A stretch of DNA of 64,000 nucleotides from Bedellia somnulentella (Eukaryota; Arthropoda; Insecta; Lepidoptera; Bedelliidae), in contig OY755171.1 in NCBI GenBank assembly GCA_963576735.1, positions 8,680,001 through 8,744,000 of the forward strand, given 5' to 3'. The first letter of the stretch is position 1. Each line of letters opens with the position of its first letter. The notes under the pieces are model-generated. The model ran no database searches. It was not told the DNA's origin and saw only the letters and a program-made list of their open reading frames with translations. Both the position numbers and the translations under genes were made by a program. Below, piece after piece: positions 22,166 through 32,118 of the stretch.

Positions 22166-22594
22166 AGTTTGAGAAAAACATATTAGAATTTCGCGAAATT
22201 GGATTTCGGCTTTTATATTTCAGACTGAATATTCGAACTATATTATAACCAGATCTATCACGGTAGTGGTCGGTAATGTATGGAAACAGCTAAAGGTTAC
22301 TGGGGGTCCCATGCCCAAATCATATTTTATAATGAAATTAATGTAATCTCCAATGCAATATGTGTACGATAAAATTCTACACTTAATTTTAAACTATGTT
22401 TAATATGGTGGAAAGAATCGTCCTTATAACCTTACTTGCATCTCATCACCGTTAGTAATTTTATTATTTTGATATTTGTAGACACAATCGACAGCAAAAC
22501 TCAAATCAAGGACACCCACTTGTTTAAATATTCCAAGACTAAAATGATTGGGATTCGACGCTGTGATACGCAACAAATGGATTGTTAGAGTTCT
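22166..22594. other. Unassigned AT-rich DNA
   Basis: No feature recognised. Confidence 0.45.
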
Positions 22595-23433
22595 GGAGGG
22601 CAATTCTCGCAAGTTCGATATCATTACTATCATAGAAATTATATCAAGTGTTCAATGTCATGTGAAAAATATCACAAAGTGAAATATATTTCTATTGATA
22701 GATTGAAACTGTATTCTCGCACACGGTAGTAATTTTTCCTTAGACATTAAAGAACGAAGACCGAAATCAATGATCCAAGCGAATGAATTGAACGAAAGGT
22801 CAGTTTAACTGTCAACTTAGATATGAAAAGGTCTTCATATCTGTCAATATTTTTACTCGACATTGGCGAAATAATTGTGGCAAACACGATTGAAGCCACC
22901 TTAAAAAATTGAATATTGAATTTGTCAATATTTACATATGTTTTGGTTTGTTTGAATTTTCCTTTAAGTGTACTTTGCCGGTAACTAGCAAAGTCTGAAT
23001 TCCCAATATACCATCCAACAACCGAATTTAGTTTTTGAAATTTTATTATGGAAAAATAATATATTTTTTATATTTTAATAATATAATTAACGTTGATCCA
23101 AGTAGATATTATTTACAACTTCCAAGACTATTTGATCTATGATCCATTTAATATATTTACCTACATTTTAGTTTTCTATCTATAAGTATTCAAACAAAAT
23201 TTGTAAACAAAATGGCTACCGTTCGCACGACATCTTCAAATATCATCATATCGTCTGATCGTGACCACACGATATCATCCTTTGATATATATCATCATAT
23301 CGGCTGGTTTTCAATAGAAAAATATCGATCGAATTGAGTGAGAATAGCTCAAGTCAAACATCGATCGCAAAATATCACAAAAGTGATAAATATCGAAAGT
23401 GATATAATATCTACCGTGTGAGAATTGCCCTCC
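22595..23433. mobile_element. DNA element with 17-bp inverted ends and subterminal repeats
   Basis: GGAGGGCAATTCTCGCA at 22595-22611 is inverted at 23417-23433 with one mismatch. A third copy of the terminal motif (ATTCTCGCACACGGTAG) lies inside at about 22712. Subterminal clusters of ATATCATCATATCG (23228-23310) and TATCAC/GTGATA occur near the right end. No transposase seen; probably non-autonomous. Confidence 0.55.
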
Positions 23434-23851
23434 TGGACCCTATTATTGTAGACCGGTTTCGGGGATATGTAGAAAGAAACTGTGCAAGAAAGATAAGCGC
23501 AAAATCATGAAGAACTTGGAATTTGGAACGTGGGAATTTGAGAACCAAAAGCCGACCCCCATATTACGGATCTTTGTAACTGCAAATTATTATCTCATAA
23601 CTGTGAAAACACATACAAATTTACGATATTGACAACAAGAAACTTTTAACATGCGACACAATAGACGCGGTTGTGAAAAATGCGTAATTAAGGGCGTTTT
23701 GACTGGCTTGATGCTGAAATTTGCTGAAAGAAGTGCAGTAATGAAAGATATTGCGTAGTAATGATATTTCATCCAACTTTATGATCAGTTTATCAGTGAT
23801 ATATGATAACATTATGGCGGCGTAGTAGTTGGTTTATGAAAATAGCTTTAA
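23434..23851. other. Unassigned DNA
   Basis: No repeat or coding feature recognised. Confidence 0.45.
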
Positions 23852-23861
23852 ATTATTTTGG

Positions 23862-24014
23862 CTGAGTTGTACTTAGTCATGTGACAGTGTATTCGTACAA
23901 AACGGCGATAGGCCTGCCCCCTATCACGTGAGTACACTGTCCATGCAAAACGTGGGTACTCTGAACACCAGGTGACAAAGTCACGTGATGTTTATGTTTA
24001 TGTTATGTTATGTT
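23862..24014 (+). mobile_element. SINE-T copy, 5'-truncated and 3'-deleted, with target duplication
   Basis: Starts inside the body (GGCTGAGTTGTACTTAGTCA), skips from CACGTGATGTTTA straight to the TTATG tail, and is flanked by ATTATTTTGG at 23852-23861 and 24015-24024. The duplication shows that it inserted in this truncated form. Confidence 0.8.
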
Positions 24015-24241
24015 ATTATTTTGGAAGAGTATGCAGCTAGTGGGTCATAAAATTATATCCAAAAGACTTTAATTATGTTGAATGGTGCCATCTCTTATAA
24101 AACTCAAAGGCTGTTGACTTGAAGTGGTTGAACAATAAACCGCTTACAAAACATTTTGTCAAGTAAAGGGCAAACAGATTAATTCGAAGTCAAGATCAGG
24201 GACCATAAGCGGTTAACCTTTTGAGGGTTTTCATTTGGGTA

Positions 24242-25289
24242 TACAGGGTGGCGCATTCAAATCGGTCAGTATGGGAAAGTCTGAAACTATAAGACATACG
24301 AAGATTTGTTCTTAGGAACCATGTCACCGATTTTAATAAAAAGAAAAACTGCATTCATACATTTAAAAAAAAAACTGTACCCAGCTCGGGAATCGAACCC
24401 GGTTGTTTTGAAAAAATAAACTTACACTTTTTCTATTTGGATATCGATTGTGTAGGTCTAAAGCTGTAAATGTCTCCATAAAACATGATGTCTAAAATGA
24501 ATAAAATGCATTGTTTTGACATACTTTATTTTCTCAAAGTAGGTGTTCGAAGTGAACACCATTTTTTTCAATACAATTTTCAACACGTTTAGGCAACGAT
24601 CTTACTATTGCATTTTGTATCTTCATGTGGTGAATTCGTGTTAAAATTGACTCAATGGCTGCTTTAAGGTCTTCAACGGTGTCATAGCTTGTTTTGTAAA
24701 CTTCATCCTTAACGTAACCCCATAAAAATAGTCTAGAGGCGTTAAATCGAGCGACTGTGTATCTACAATATCTACATACTTACTTTAAGTGGGCTTTTCA
24801 ATTGATTGTTAGTGTTTAATTACTGTAGATAACAAAACTTCCTTAAATGTTTAATGGAATGCAAACCACATGATACGGTGCATGTATGTAATAACTTATT
24901 ATTAATAAGTTGAGAGGTACAAACAGTCATAGAGACAATTTTACATGCCTGAACTTCTTGATTATTGTAACGGTGGTCACTTCGAACACCTACTTTGAGG
25001 AATTAAAGTATGTCAAAACAATGCATTTTATTCATTTTAGACATCATGTTTTATGGAGACATTTACAGCTTTAGACCTACACAATCGATATCAAAATAGA
25101 AAAAGTGCAAGTTTATTTTTTTAAAACAACCGGGTTCGATTCCCAAGCTGGGTACAGTTTTTTTTCAAATGTATGAATGCAGTTTTTATTTTTATCAAAA
25201 TCGGTGACATGGTTCGTAAGAACAAATCTTCGTATGTCTTATAGTTTCAGACTTTCCCATACTGACCGATTTGAATGAGCCACCCTGTA
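24242..25289. mobile_element. Mariner-like element with 320-bp terminal inverted repeats
   Basis: Ends begin TACAGGGTGGC and are flanked by TA on both sides (24240-24241, 25290-25291). The arms 24242-24560 and 24972-25289 are about 95 percent identical by eye. Each arm includes a sequence like the T-arm of a tRNA (GGGTTCGATTCCC) followed by an oligo-T run. Between the arms lies 411 bp with the remnant of a transposase on the minus strand. Confidence 0.8.
24534..24754 (-). pseudogene. Mariner-type transposase C-terminus
   Basis: Minus-strand similarity starts with DLTPLDYF, the region of the third catalytic Asp of D,D-D mariner transposases, shifts frame by one base, and continues WGYVKDEVYKTSYDTVEDLK, then RIHHMKIQNAIVRSLPKRVE and NGVHFEHLL to a stop at 24534-24536. 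The DNA-binding domain and the first two catalytic residues are missing, so it is inactive. The last codons lie inside the left inverted repeat, and the same codons recur inverted in the right arm. Confidence 0.7.
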
Positions 25290-25764
25290 TACTATTAAAG
25301 TACTCTAAACACTGGGAAACCCTACTGAAATGTTTTTTTACGGTAAGTGTTGTAAAACTGCCTCGTTTTATTGAACTTTTCCTTTTGATAGGATGTGGAT
25401 GAGAAAGCCATTTAGGAGAGTTAACCTTTGAACTTACTTCCTCATGCTCATAGGTTCCCTTTTTCTGGTACTTGGTCAAGATGGAGTAAAAGGAATATGT
25501 TAAGATTTTCACTTCATGTCTAATCCACGTTATTAGATCAATAAAAAAGACGTAATTCAAAATGTATTCCTTGTGGAGGAGATGGTCACTGGTATTCGAA
25601 CATGTGGTCATTCACAGGATGACGAAGATTATGGGTAAGAATATCATACAAAAACCGGAGACTTGATCACTGGAAGGCGATAGCTGCGGGCAGTATAAGA
25701 TTGGTCAGGCATAGAGAAGAAACAAGCAGGAGTAGACATATGTGATCTAAGAATAATATACAGA
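25290..25764. other. Unassigned DNA
   Basis: No repeat match. The 138-codon minus frame at 25195-25611 overlaps the transposon arm and shows no domain; I regard it as chance. Confidence 0.4.
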
Positions 25765-25912
25765 GATATACTCACGCCATTATTTCCCATGGCGGTAGGC
25801 AGACACTATCGATTGTACGATCTTGGCAAACTTCTCTAGCTATCTTTATATCCATAATTCTTTTGTACTTCATACTTCGAACACCTGCCTTTTTGTGCAC
25901 TCTCCCTATATG
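25765..25912 (-). mobile_element. RTE LINE 3' end fragment
   Basis: Matches the terminus of the RTE at 37063: TATACTCACGCCATT, GGTAGGCAGA, then the last about 40 codons on the minus strand. Confidence 0.65.
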
Positions 25913-25971
25913 GTGTATGAACATAGATGTTATTTTACAAATATCTACATAGTTATAGATAGCTGTGTAGC

Positions 25972-26200
25972 GTCGGCTTAGAATAGCAAGAACCGATTTC
26001 TTCCCGCGAGTGTCGCAAGGGCTTAAAACGGAGACAAATGGGTTTGGGGCTTCTTAAGTGATTGCTGAGCGATGCGGTTTGAGGCCCATTACCTCTTAAT
26101 CTTATCCGCTCTTAACTTCCAACAGTGGCTAATGAATATGTAATTCTGGAGCTTTGGCTACCCCTTTTTGGGATTTATAGCCGTTAGTATATTATATGTA
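25972..26200 (+). mobile_element. SINE-R copy, diverged
   Basis: Head GCTGTGTAGCGTCGGCTTAG through GCCGTTAGTATA; many substitutions relative to other copies. Confidence 0.75.
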
Positions 26201-27572
26201 TGGAGAATAATTTTTTTTTTTTTATGGCTACTCTGGTTCTGATTTTATTTTTGTAATTCATTAGATGTAGATCCCGCCAAGGTCAATTGCATCAAAATTG
26301 ACTCATGAATTAATCGATTACATTAACAATTTATTATAATTCGCGACTATAAGCACACAATTATATTTTTTGATAGAAGCCTACATTTCCCGTTCAATCA
26401 ACTTTTAGTTTTATCTTTAGTGTGGACTTTTAAGAATTTTAAGTCGATACTGATATTCTTCAAAGAAACATATCCAATTATTAAAAAATGCATCTACACT
26501 ATGAAATAACCTGCCCAGGGAAATCTTGAGCAAAAACCCGAGTGCCCATACAAGTTACTAGAAAAAAACACAAAACAATGCACTAACGCGCGTCAACTGC
26601 ACGCTTGAAAATCGTGGTGTACAAAGGCTAAGATACAGCCTTACGACAGACAGGTCGGCAGCGAAACCTTAGTAATAGTGTCCCTTTTTATTATAGTACA
26701 ATTTTGATAGAAATATCTTAAATTTACAAAAGTACATTTAACTTTAAGTCTTGTAGTATTTATCTTCAGTTAAAGAGTACTTTTTTTCATATATATTTTT
26801 TTATAATAATAAGATAACATCGAGGATTAAAACTAATACGTCGGTGTATAATGTGTGCGAGACATTAGTACTGCGCCCTACGGTTTGACCTAATAGAATT
26901 AGTGAGAAATTCACGTCATGTTTTTTTTAAACATTATAAAAATGATGAAATAAGATATTTTTCTCCACGTGTTTGCATTAGAAATTTGGTATAATAAGTA
27001 AAATAGACCATTTCTTGTATAAAAATCATTATTTAGTTTTTTCACGACTAACACTAATAAATCGTTTTAAATCCTTATACTGTACGATGGTCTCGTCCTT
27101 CTGAAGTTTATGATATAAATTTTGACTGATATTGCGGATCCATTGTTAAATAAATCTACGTGTCCACTAAACTTCCACAAGTAGCCGAGGTGCTGAGCTT
27201 TGGCTAACCCTTTTTGGGATTCAAAGCCGTGTTTACGAAATTTTTCGAACGAATTTTTTCAATAGTCTTTGCACATTTTTCCGAACATTGATAACAACAG
27301 CAGATAAACTTCGAAACGATGAACGATGTTTTAACCATAAATCTTCAGAATTCTCAAACTCAAATATTCACGCGGTACATCCCCACCCGAAGTAAACCAA
27401 GTGTGAGTGTAAGTGGATAATCACTCTTAATAACTATATTTTCATACTTTCTTTATTCATACATTTTTAATACTAACAACGGAGGTCAAACAGTTAGTGA
27501 TCATAATTTTTTAATTAATACTTTTACATAATTTAAATCTTTTTGTTCATGAAAACCTCATGTGGGGATTAT
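26201..27572. other. Unassigned AT-rich DNA with one SINE-R scrap
   Basis: A SINE-R 3' scrap lies at about 27160-27232 (CACTAAACTTCCACAAGTAG to GCCGTG). Nothing else recognised. Confidence 0.45.
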
Positions 27573-27592
27573 TACTAATTATTATTATTTTG
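27573..27592. repeat. ATT repeat at the 3' junction of the R4/Dong element
   Basis: TAATTATTATTATTTT adjoins the 3' end of the element; the matching ATT repeat stands at its 5' end (32631-32646). Confidence 0.6.
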
Positions 27593-27606
27593 AGCATGAA
27601 TTTAAA

Positions 27607-27851
27607 TTCCTCGCCTCTCCCATGGCCGAAAAAGAAAATATAAATTTTAAATGGGAGAGGCGGTACTCCCCGACAAAAGAACAGTCGGTCGGGGTCAGGG
27701 GCTCAGGTTCAATTATTCAATTTAATTATTATTTCAAGAACACTTTTAGCTTCTCGCCTCTCCCATGGCCGAAACAGAAAATTAGAATTTTAAATGGGAG
27801 AGGCGGTACTCCCCGACAAGAGCACAGTCGGTCGGGGTCAGGGAGTCAGGT
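27607..27851 (-). repeat. Tandem duplicate of a hairpin-bearing 3' UTR segment of the R4/Dong element
   Basis: Two copies of about 100 bp (27607-27708 and 27750-27851) lie 143 bp apart. Each contains CGCCTCTCCCA paired with TGGGAGAGGCG, then a second short palindromic pair around CCCCGAC and GTCGGTCGGGG. The right copy overlaps the stop of the endonuclease frame. Such structured 3' ends can be recognised by the element's own reverse transcriptase; the role here is inferred. Confidence 0.7.
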
Positions 27852-28838
27852 TCAAGAACCGACGGACGATCCGAGCCGTATCGAGCAGCACCGCTTTCTG
27901 CATCTGTGCTGGAACCGACACGCCACAGAAATCCAACCGCCTCAAGTTGGTCGCGAGGCTGGTTGGAATTAACCCGTTCGCGGACAAAACAATTGGGATT
28001 ATTTCTGTCGAAGTCACACCCCACATGTCGGTGATCTCGTGAGCCAGATCGAGATATTTCCGACGCTTCTCGGTGTCAGCTTTCACGAGACCCTCGTCAT
28101 GAGGGATAGTGACATCCACTAGAAATACCCTCGACTGCGACCGATCCCATACCACGATATCAGGCTTATTCGCTAGAATAGTCCTGTCCGTGATAACGGA
28201 TCGGTCCCAATAGATTTTGGCACGGTCGTTTTCTAGGATTGGCTCCGGCAGATACTTGTAATACGGCAACCTCTGTTGCAAGAGTCCGTATTTTAGAGCG
28301 AGCTCCTGATGCAGGATTTTGGCTGCTTGGTTGTGTCTGTGCAAGTACTCAGTGTTAGCAAGAGCCGAACAACCGGAAATAACATGCCTAAGTGACTCTC
28401 CGGGACGGCCACATGCTCGACAGATGTCTGTGGTACCGTCCTTTAGGATGTATTTCCGATAGTTCCGCGTCTTGATAACTCGATCCTATATTGCACAGAC
28501 AAAACCTTCGGTTTCCCCAAAGAGGTCCCCGAAACGCAGCCAATGCAGGGAGGCTTTACGGTCCACGAAAGGTTCGTGAAGTACCTTGTAAAACCTCCCG
28601 TGCAGCTCATTCTCTTTCCATACGGACTCCCGATCACAGGTGCTAAGTACCTCCGGGGTTCGCCAATCCTGTGAGGCCAACGATATGGGAGTCAGTCCTT
28701 TATCACTAGCGACCACCTCTCCCCGAATACTATCATCCGTCATCGTCAAAAAATAGTTTCTGAGGTTGCATACCTCGCGGTTGTGCATGGTTTTGGCACT
28801 CAAGAGGCCTCGACCACCACACTTCCGCGGGATATACA
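27838..28838 (-). pseudogene. R4/Dong C-terminal domain: CCHC knuckle and restriction-like endonuclease
   Basis: Minus-strand frame continuing the polymerase after the inserted LINE. It starts with MRLYIPRKCGGRGLLSAKTM (thumb-proximal region), carries an in-frame TAG at 28486-28488 (AI*DRVIKTRNY), then the knuckle CRACGRPGESLRHVISGC, the HRHN motif, KPDIVVWDR and FLVDVTIPHD of the PD-(D/E)xK nickase, and a typical R4-clade C-terminus (ANGLIPTSLATNLRRL) ending at 27838. All parts share one frame, so only the stop breaks it. In an intact element this nicks target DNA to prime reverse transcription. Confidence 0.8.
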
Positions 28839-28848
28839 ATCTCATAAC
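28839..28848. repeat. Target-site duplication, left
   Basis: ATCTCATAAC, repeated exactly at 30839-30848, flanks the inserted plus-strand LINE. Confidence 0.9.
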
Positions 28849-30838
28849 TAGGTTTCGGAACCAGCGGCGGCTGTGAAGCAGCTGTTCACAGTGTTCGTGC
28901 TTTCCTGCAGCATTGCCGAAGTGACGTTCTGTTGAAAGTGGATGTAAAGAATGCTTTCAACTCAGTTGATAGAGCCGCCTTGCTGGCTGCAGTCAAAGAA
29001 CAAACTCCAGCTTTATACAATTACCTTTGGCAATGCTATAGCAAACCTACTAAATTGATCTACCGTGGAAAATTATTAAATTCATGTGTCGGTTGCCAGC
29101 AAGGTGACCCTCTGGGCCCAGCTATATTCAGTTTGGCTATACACCCACACATCAAAAACTTAGCCTCCAAGTTTAATGTGTGGTACCTGGATGACGGCAC
29201 CATTGGAGGCGAGGCAAAACAAGTTATAAACGATTTGAAAACAATAATAGAAGAATTCAAAAAAATTGGTCTAGATTTGAATTATGAAAAGTGTGAACTG
29301 TATTTTGGCCCCGATTTAAACAAAGAAACTGTTACAGAAAAGCAATCAAAATTCAATTCATTAGCCCCAGGTATCAAAATTTTAAATTCGGCTTTGCTTC
29401 GCCTCCTAGATGCCCCAGTTCTGGATGATTCTATTCCAAAATTTATAGCAGAAAAAATTTCTAAATTTCAGGAATCATCTTCTTTATTGGCACAACTTAA
29501 CCCTCATGTAGCATATACAATAATAAAGTATTGTTTGTTTGTTCCAAAATTTACTTATATACTGAGATGTTCTGGTTTATGGAGGCAAATCTCAGTCCTT
29601 TCGGACATAGACAACGTGATTAAAAACACTTTGATCAAAATTCTCAACATTTCCTTAAATGAACGCTGCTGGACACAAGCCACGCTCCCAATACGGTACG
29701 GTGGTATTGGCATCCGCAGCGTTTCAAGTATAGCCTTACCAGCTTTCTTGTCATCTGGTTTTGCCAATTACAATCTTTTCTTAAGCATCATTAGTAAAGC
29801 TTTAAGTTCGGCAGAGATCATCGATCTCACAGATGCTAAGAAAGTTTGGATGGATATAGTTGGTCCTACTGTCAATGTTCCCATCAGTCTGGCATCTCAG
29901 AGGCAATGGGACGAGCCCCTCTGCTGTCAAGTTCAAGCAAATCTTCTTAGTTCAGCTCTTGACTTGGCGGAGCGGGCGCGTCTCTTGGCTTGCTGTGAGC
30001 CAGATTCTGGGCATTGGTTGAGAGCATTACCATCGAGCAACCTCGGCACATTGCTAGACAGAGGCTCCTTTTCTTTAGCTATGGGTCTGCGATTGGGCAC
30101 CAAAATAAATGAGAGACATCGCTGCCGCTGTGGAGTATTTGTCGATCAGTTGGGGCACCATGGATTATCATGTCGTCGTAGTGCTGGTCGCATACCTTGC
30201 CATGCTGCAATCAATGATATTATCAGACGGGCCCTTACCACTGTCAACATACCAGCAATCCTGGAGCCATCAGGTTTGCTGCGGGACGATGGTAAGAGAC
30301 CAGACGGAATGTCATTGATTCCATGGAAGAATGGGAGGACGCTGGTGTGGGACGCTACCTGCGTCGACACGCTAGCGCCGTCTCATTTGTCGGGGTCTGC
30401 ATCTAAAGCTGGCACTGCGGCAGCTGAAGCTGAGGGTCTGAAGAGGCGCAAATATAGCAATTTAGCTGAGGAGCATTACTTCTCAGCTTTTGCTGTAGAG
30501 ACTCTCGGTCCGTGGGGCCCAGATGCGCGTCGTTTTTTCAAAGAAATTTCGACGCGCCTGATCGAGAAATGCGGAGATCCGAGGGCTGGCGCATTCTTCG
30601 CTCAAAGAATCAGCTTAGCGATTCAAAGGGGTAATGCAGCCAGCCTTCTCGGAACCCTGCCACCAGGCGGCAGCGATTTCGAGAGTATTTTTTATATAAT
30701 TTAATGTAGGTTAGGTTTTTCATATATTATAACTTTATTTTATTTTTTACCTGTTTATATAGTTAAATGTGTAAATATATGTTAATTTATTGAATATGAA
30801 TAAAAATATCTGTGAAGTTATTTAAAATTAAACATAAC
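28849..30838 (+). mobile_element. 5'-truncated LINE with YLDD reverse transcriptase and restriction-like endonuclease
   Basis: A 1990-bp insertion into the R4/Dong element with an exact 10-bp target duplication. It starts inside the polymerase and ends with an AT-rich 3' UTR (30705-30838) without a clear poly(A), the last bases being AAATTAAACATAAC. The gene order (polymerase, zinc knuckle, endonuclease) is that of R2-superfamily LINEs; I do not assign a clade. A second, diverged copy of the 3' end lies at 2020-2722. Confidence 0.85.
28851..30704 (+). CDS. LINE polyprotein: reverse transcriptase, zinc knuckle, restriction-like endonuclease (N-terminally truncated, frame intact)
   Basis: 617 codons are open without interruption from 28851, immediately inside the insertion boundary, to a TAA. 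There is no true start; coding continues from the truncated 5' end (GTSGGCEAAVHSVRAFLQHC precedes the first polymerase motif). Motifs: KVDVKNAFNSVDR (residues about 29-41, first catalytic Asp), QQGDPLGP (about 83-90), YLDDGTIGG (about 112-120, the catalytic pair, with Leu where most LINEs have Ala), a Cys-rich knuckle RCRCGVFVDQLGHHGLSC (about 424-442), GKRPDG and LVWDAT (about 480-503), which fit a PD-(D/E)xK nickase. The intact frame over 1.85 kb suggests recent insertion. With its N-terminus missing it is unlikely to be expressed as a functional enzyme. Confidence 0.8.
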   Translation, partial: GFGTSGGCEAAVHSVRAFLQHCRSDVLLKVDVKNAFNSVDRAALLAAVKEQTPALYNYLWQCYSKPTKLIYRGKLLNSCVGCQQGDPLGPAIFSLAIHPHIKNLASKFNVWYLDDGTIGGEAKQVINDLKTIIEEFKKIGLDLNYEKCELYFGPDLNKETVTEKQSKFNSLAPGIKILNSALLRLLDAPVLDDSIPKFIAEKISKFQESSSLLAQLNPHVAYTIIKYCLFVPKFTYILRCSGLWRQISVLSDIDNVIKNTLIKILNISLNERCWTQATLPIRYGGIGIRSVSSIALPAFLSSGFANYNLFLSIISKALSSAEIIDLTDAKKVWMDIVGPTVNVPISLASQRQWDEPLCCQVQANLLSSALDLAERARLLACCEPDSGHWLRALPSSNLGTLLDRGSFSLAMGLRLGTKINERHRCRCGVFVDQLGHHGLSCRRSAGRIPCHAAINDIIRRALTTVNIPAILEPSGLLRDDGKRPDGMSLIPWKNGRTLVWDATCVDTLAPSHLSGSASKAGTAAAEAEGLKRRKYSNLAEEHYFSAFAVETLGPWGPDARRFFKEISTRLIEKCGDPRAGAFFAQRISLAIQRGNAASLLGTLPPGGSDFESIFYII

Positions 30839-30848
30839 ATCTCATAAC
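30839..30848. repeat. Target-site duplication, right
   Basis: ATCTCATAAC, matching 28839-28848. The R4/Dong reading resumes here. Confidence 0.9.
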
Positions 30849-31322
30849 CGACGATCTCGGATGATGCATTCGATGAGAGGTCATCGTCGTGCGGACTCGT
30901 CTGTCCAGAGCGTCTAGTTCGGACTGAGTCCATCTGAGCACGCCAAACGTGTACATCAGTACAGGCATGACCCAGGAGTTAATGGCTCGGATCTTATTAA
31001 CGCCTGACAAGTAGCTATTAAGCACACTTTTCAGGCGTTCATAAAACTCCTCGCAAACACCCTGTTTCACGTCTGCCACCTTCACACCGATGGTTTGTGA
31101 CATGCCCAGATACCGGTATGTTTCAGCCTCGGAGAGTGCCCTCAAATGATTGGTGCCGACATCGACACCATCAGAGTGCACGACATGCCCCTTCTCGACA
31201 TGAATGACCGCACACTTATCGACCCCGAGCTCCATCTTGACGGAACCACTGAAATCGTTAGTGATCGTCAGTAGCTCCGCCAATCTGTCAGCCGTGGGGG
31301 CGTAAAGCTTCAGGTCATCCAT
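30849..31322 (-). pseudogene. R4/Dong reverse transcriptase, C-terminal part (box C to thumb)
   Basis: Begins at HMDDLKLYAPTADRL (the MDD catalytic box, R4-clade style) and runs through a conserved stretch (YRYLGMSQT, RAINSWVMPVLMYTFGVLRW) to PRSSVMR at the insertion site of the plus-strand LINE. It is in a different frame from the preceding polymerase part: a frameshift lies between about 31340 and 31380, since AFSFGEADHVLH reads in this frame upstream. Confidence 0.75.
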
Positions 31323-32118
31323 GTGAAGGACGTGGTCCGCCTCTCCGAAACTGAAAGCCTGTCCCTGAATTCTCCAAGAGTGTACTTAGAGGATTCAGGG
31401 CCAAGCAAAACCAAACTGGACTCAGGCAATCGCCCTGGAAAATCCCTCGCCTTATATCAATTTCGTCATCCGCGTCCGTCATCCGCTGACCGTCTAAACT
31501 CAGGATCGTTCTCCAGCACCCCATACACTGCCCGAGGAAGTGTCGAACTGTACTTTCAATTTTGTACAGCTCGAGGACCCTCATGAGCCATGAATGAGGT
31601 ACCGAATCGAACGCCTTCCTGTAGTCTATCCAGCCAGCGGAAAAGTTCCGACGGTTGCGTTTGACCAGTTGGCCTACGACCGCATCGATGAGGAGCAGCT
31701 CCTTGCTACCGCGACTACCGCCCCTACATCCGTTCTGAGCTCCAGAGATCACATTGTTATCAACAATGTGTTGAGTAATCTTGGAGCTCAGAACGGATGT
31801 CAAGGTCTTGTAAATTGTACAAAGACAAGTAATGGGGCGGTATTGTGATGGATCCGCGGTAGCATCGCTCTTTGGAGCTAAATGAGTGACCCCAGTAGTT
31901 AAGAAGTTCGGGAGCGTCCCACTCTCGAGGGCGCTTTGGAACTGACGGGCGAGAGTAGCGTGACAGCGCGTGAACCCCTTCAACCAGTAATGGTGCAATC
32001 CGTCCGGCCCCGGACTTTTCCAGTTCGGAGCCTTACGGATCGCAGCCACCACATCCTCCTCGGATATGTTGACGGGGTTCATGGGCGCTATGGGCTCGCA
32101 CGCTCCCTCTCGAACCAT
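31315..32118 (-). pseudogene. R4/Dong reverse transcriptase, fingers and palm
   Basis: Minus-strand frame with PNWKSPGPDGLHHYWLKGF, QYRPITCLCTIYKTLT, the catalytic DYRKAFDSVPHSWL and GIFQGDCLSPVWFCLALNPL, in the order of RT boxes 0 to B. It belongs to the same polypeptide as the neighbouring minus-strand pieces, separated by frameshifts near 32110 and 31350. The box sequences identify it as an R2/R4-type polymerase; the Dong assignment also uses the endonuclease and the TAA-repeat target. Confidence 0.8.

Noticed and set aside
24365..24410. tRNA gene on the minus strand
   Set aside because: Only a T-arm-like half is present and it occurs symmetrically in both transposon arms.
25195..25611. 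138-codon minus-strand frame
   Set aside because: It runs into the mariner right arm and shows no recognisable motif; judged chance.
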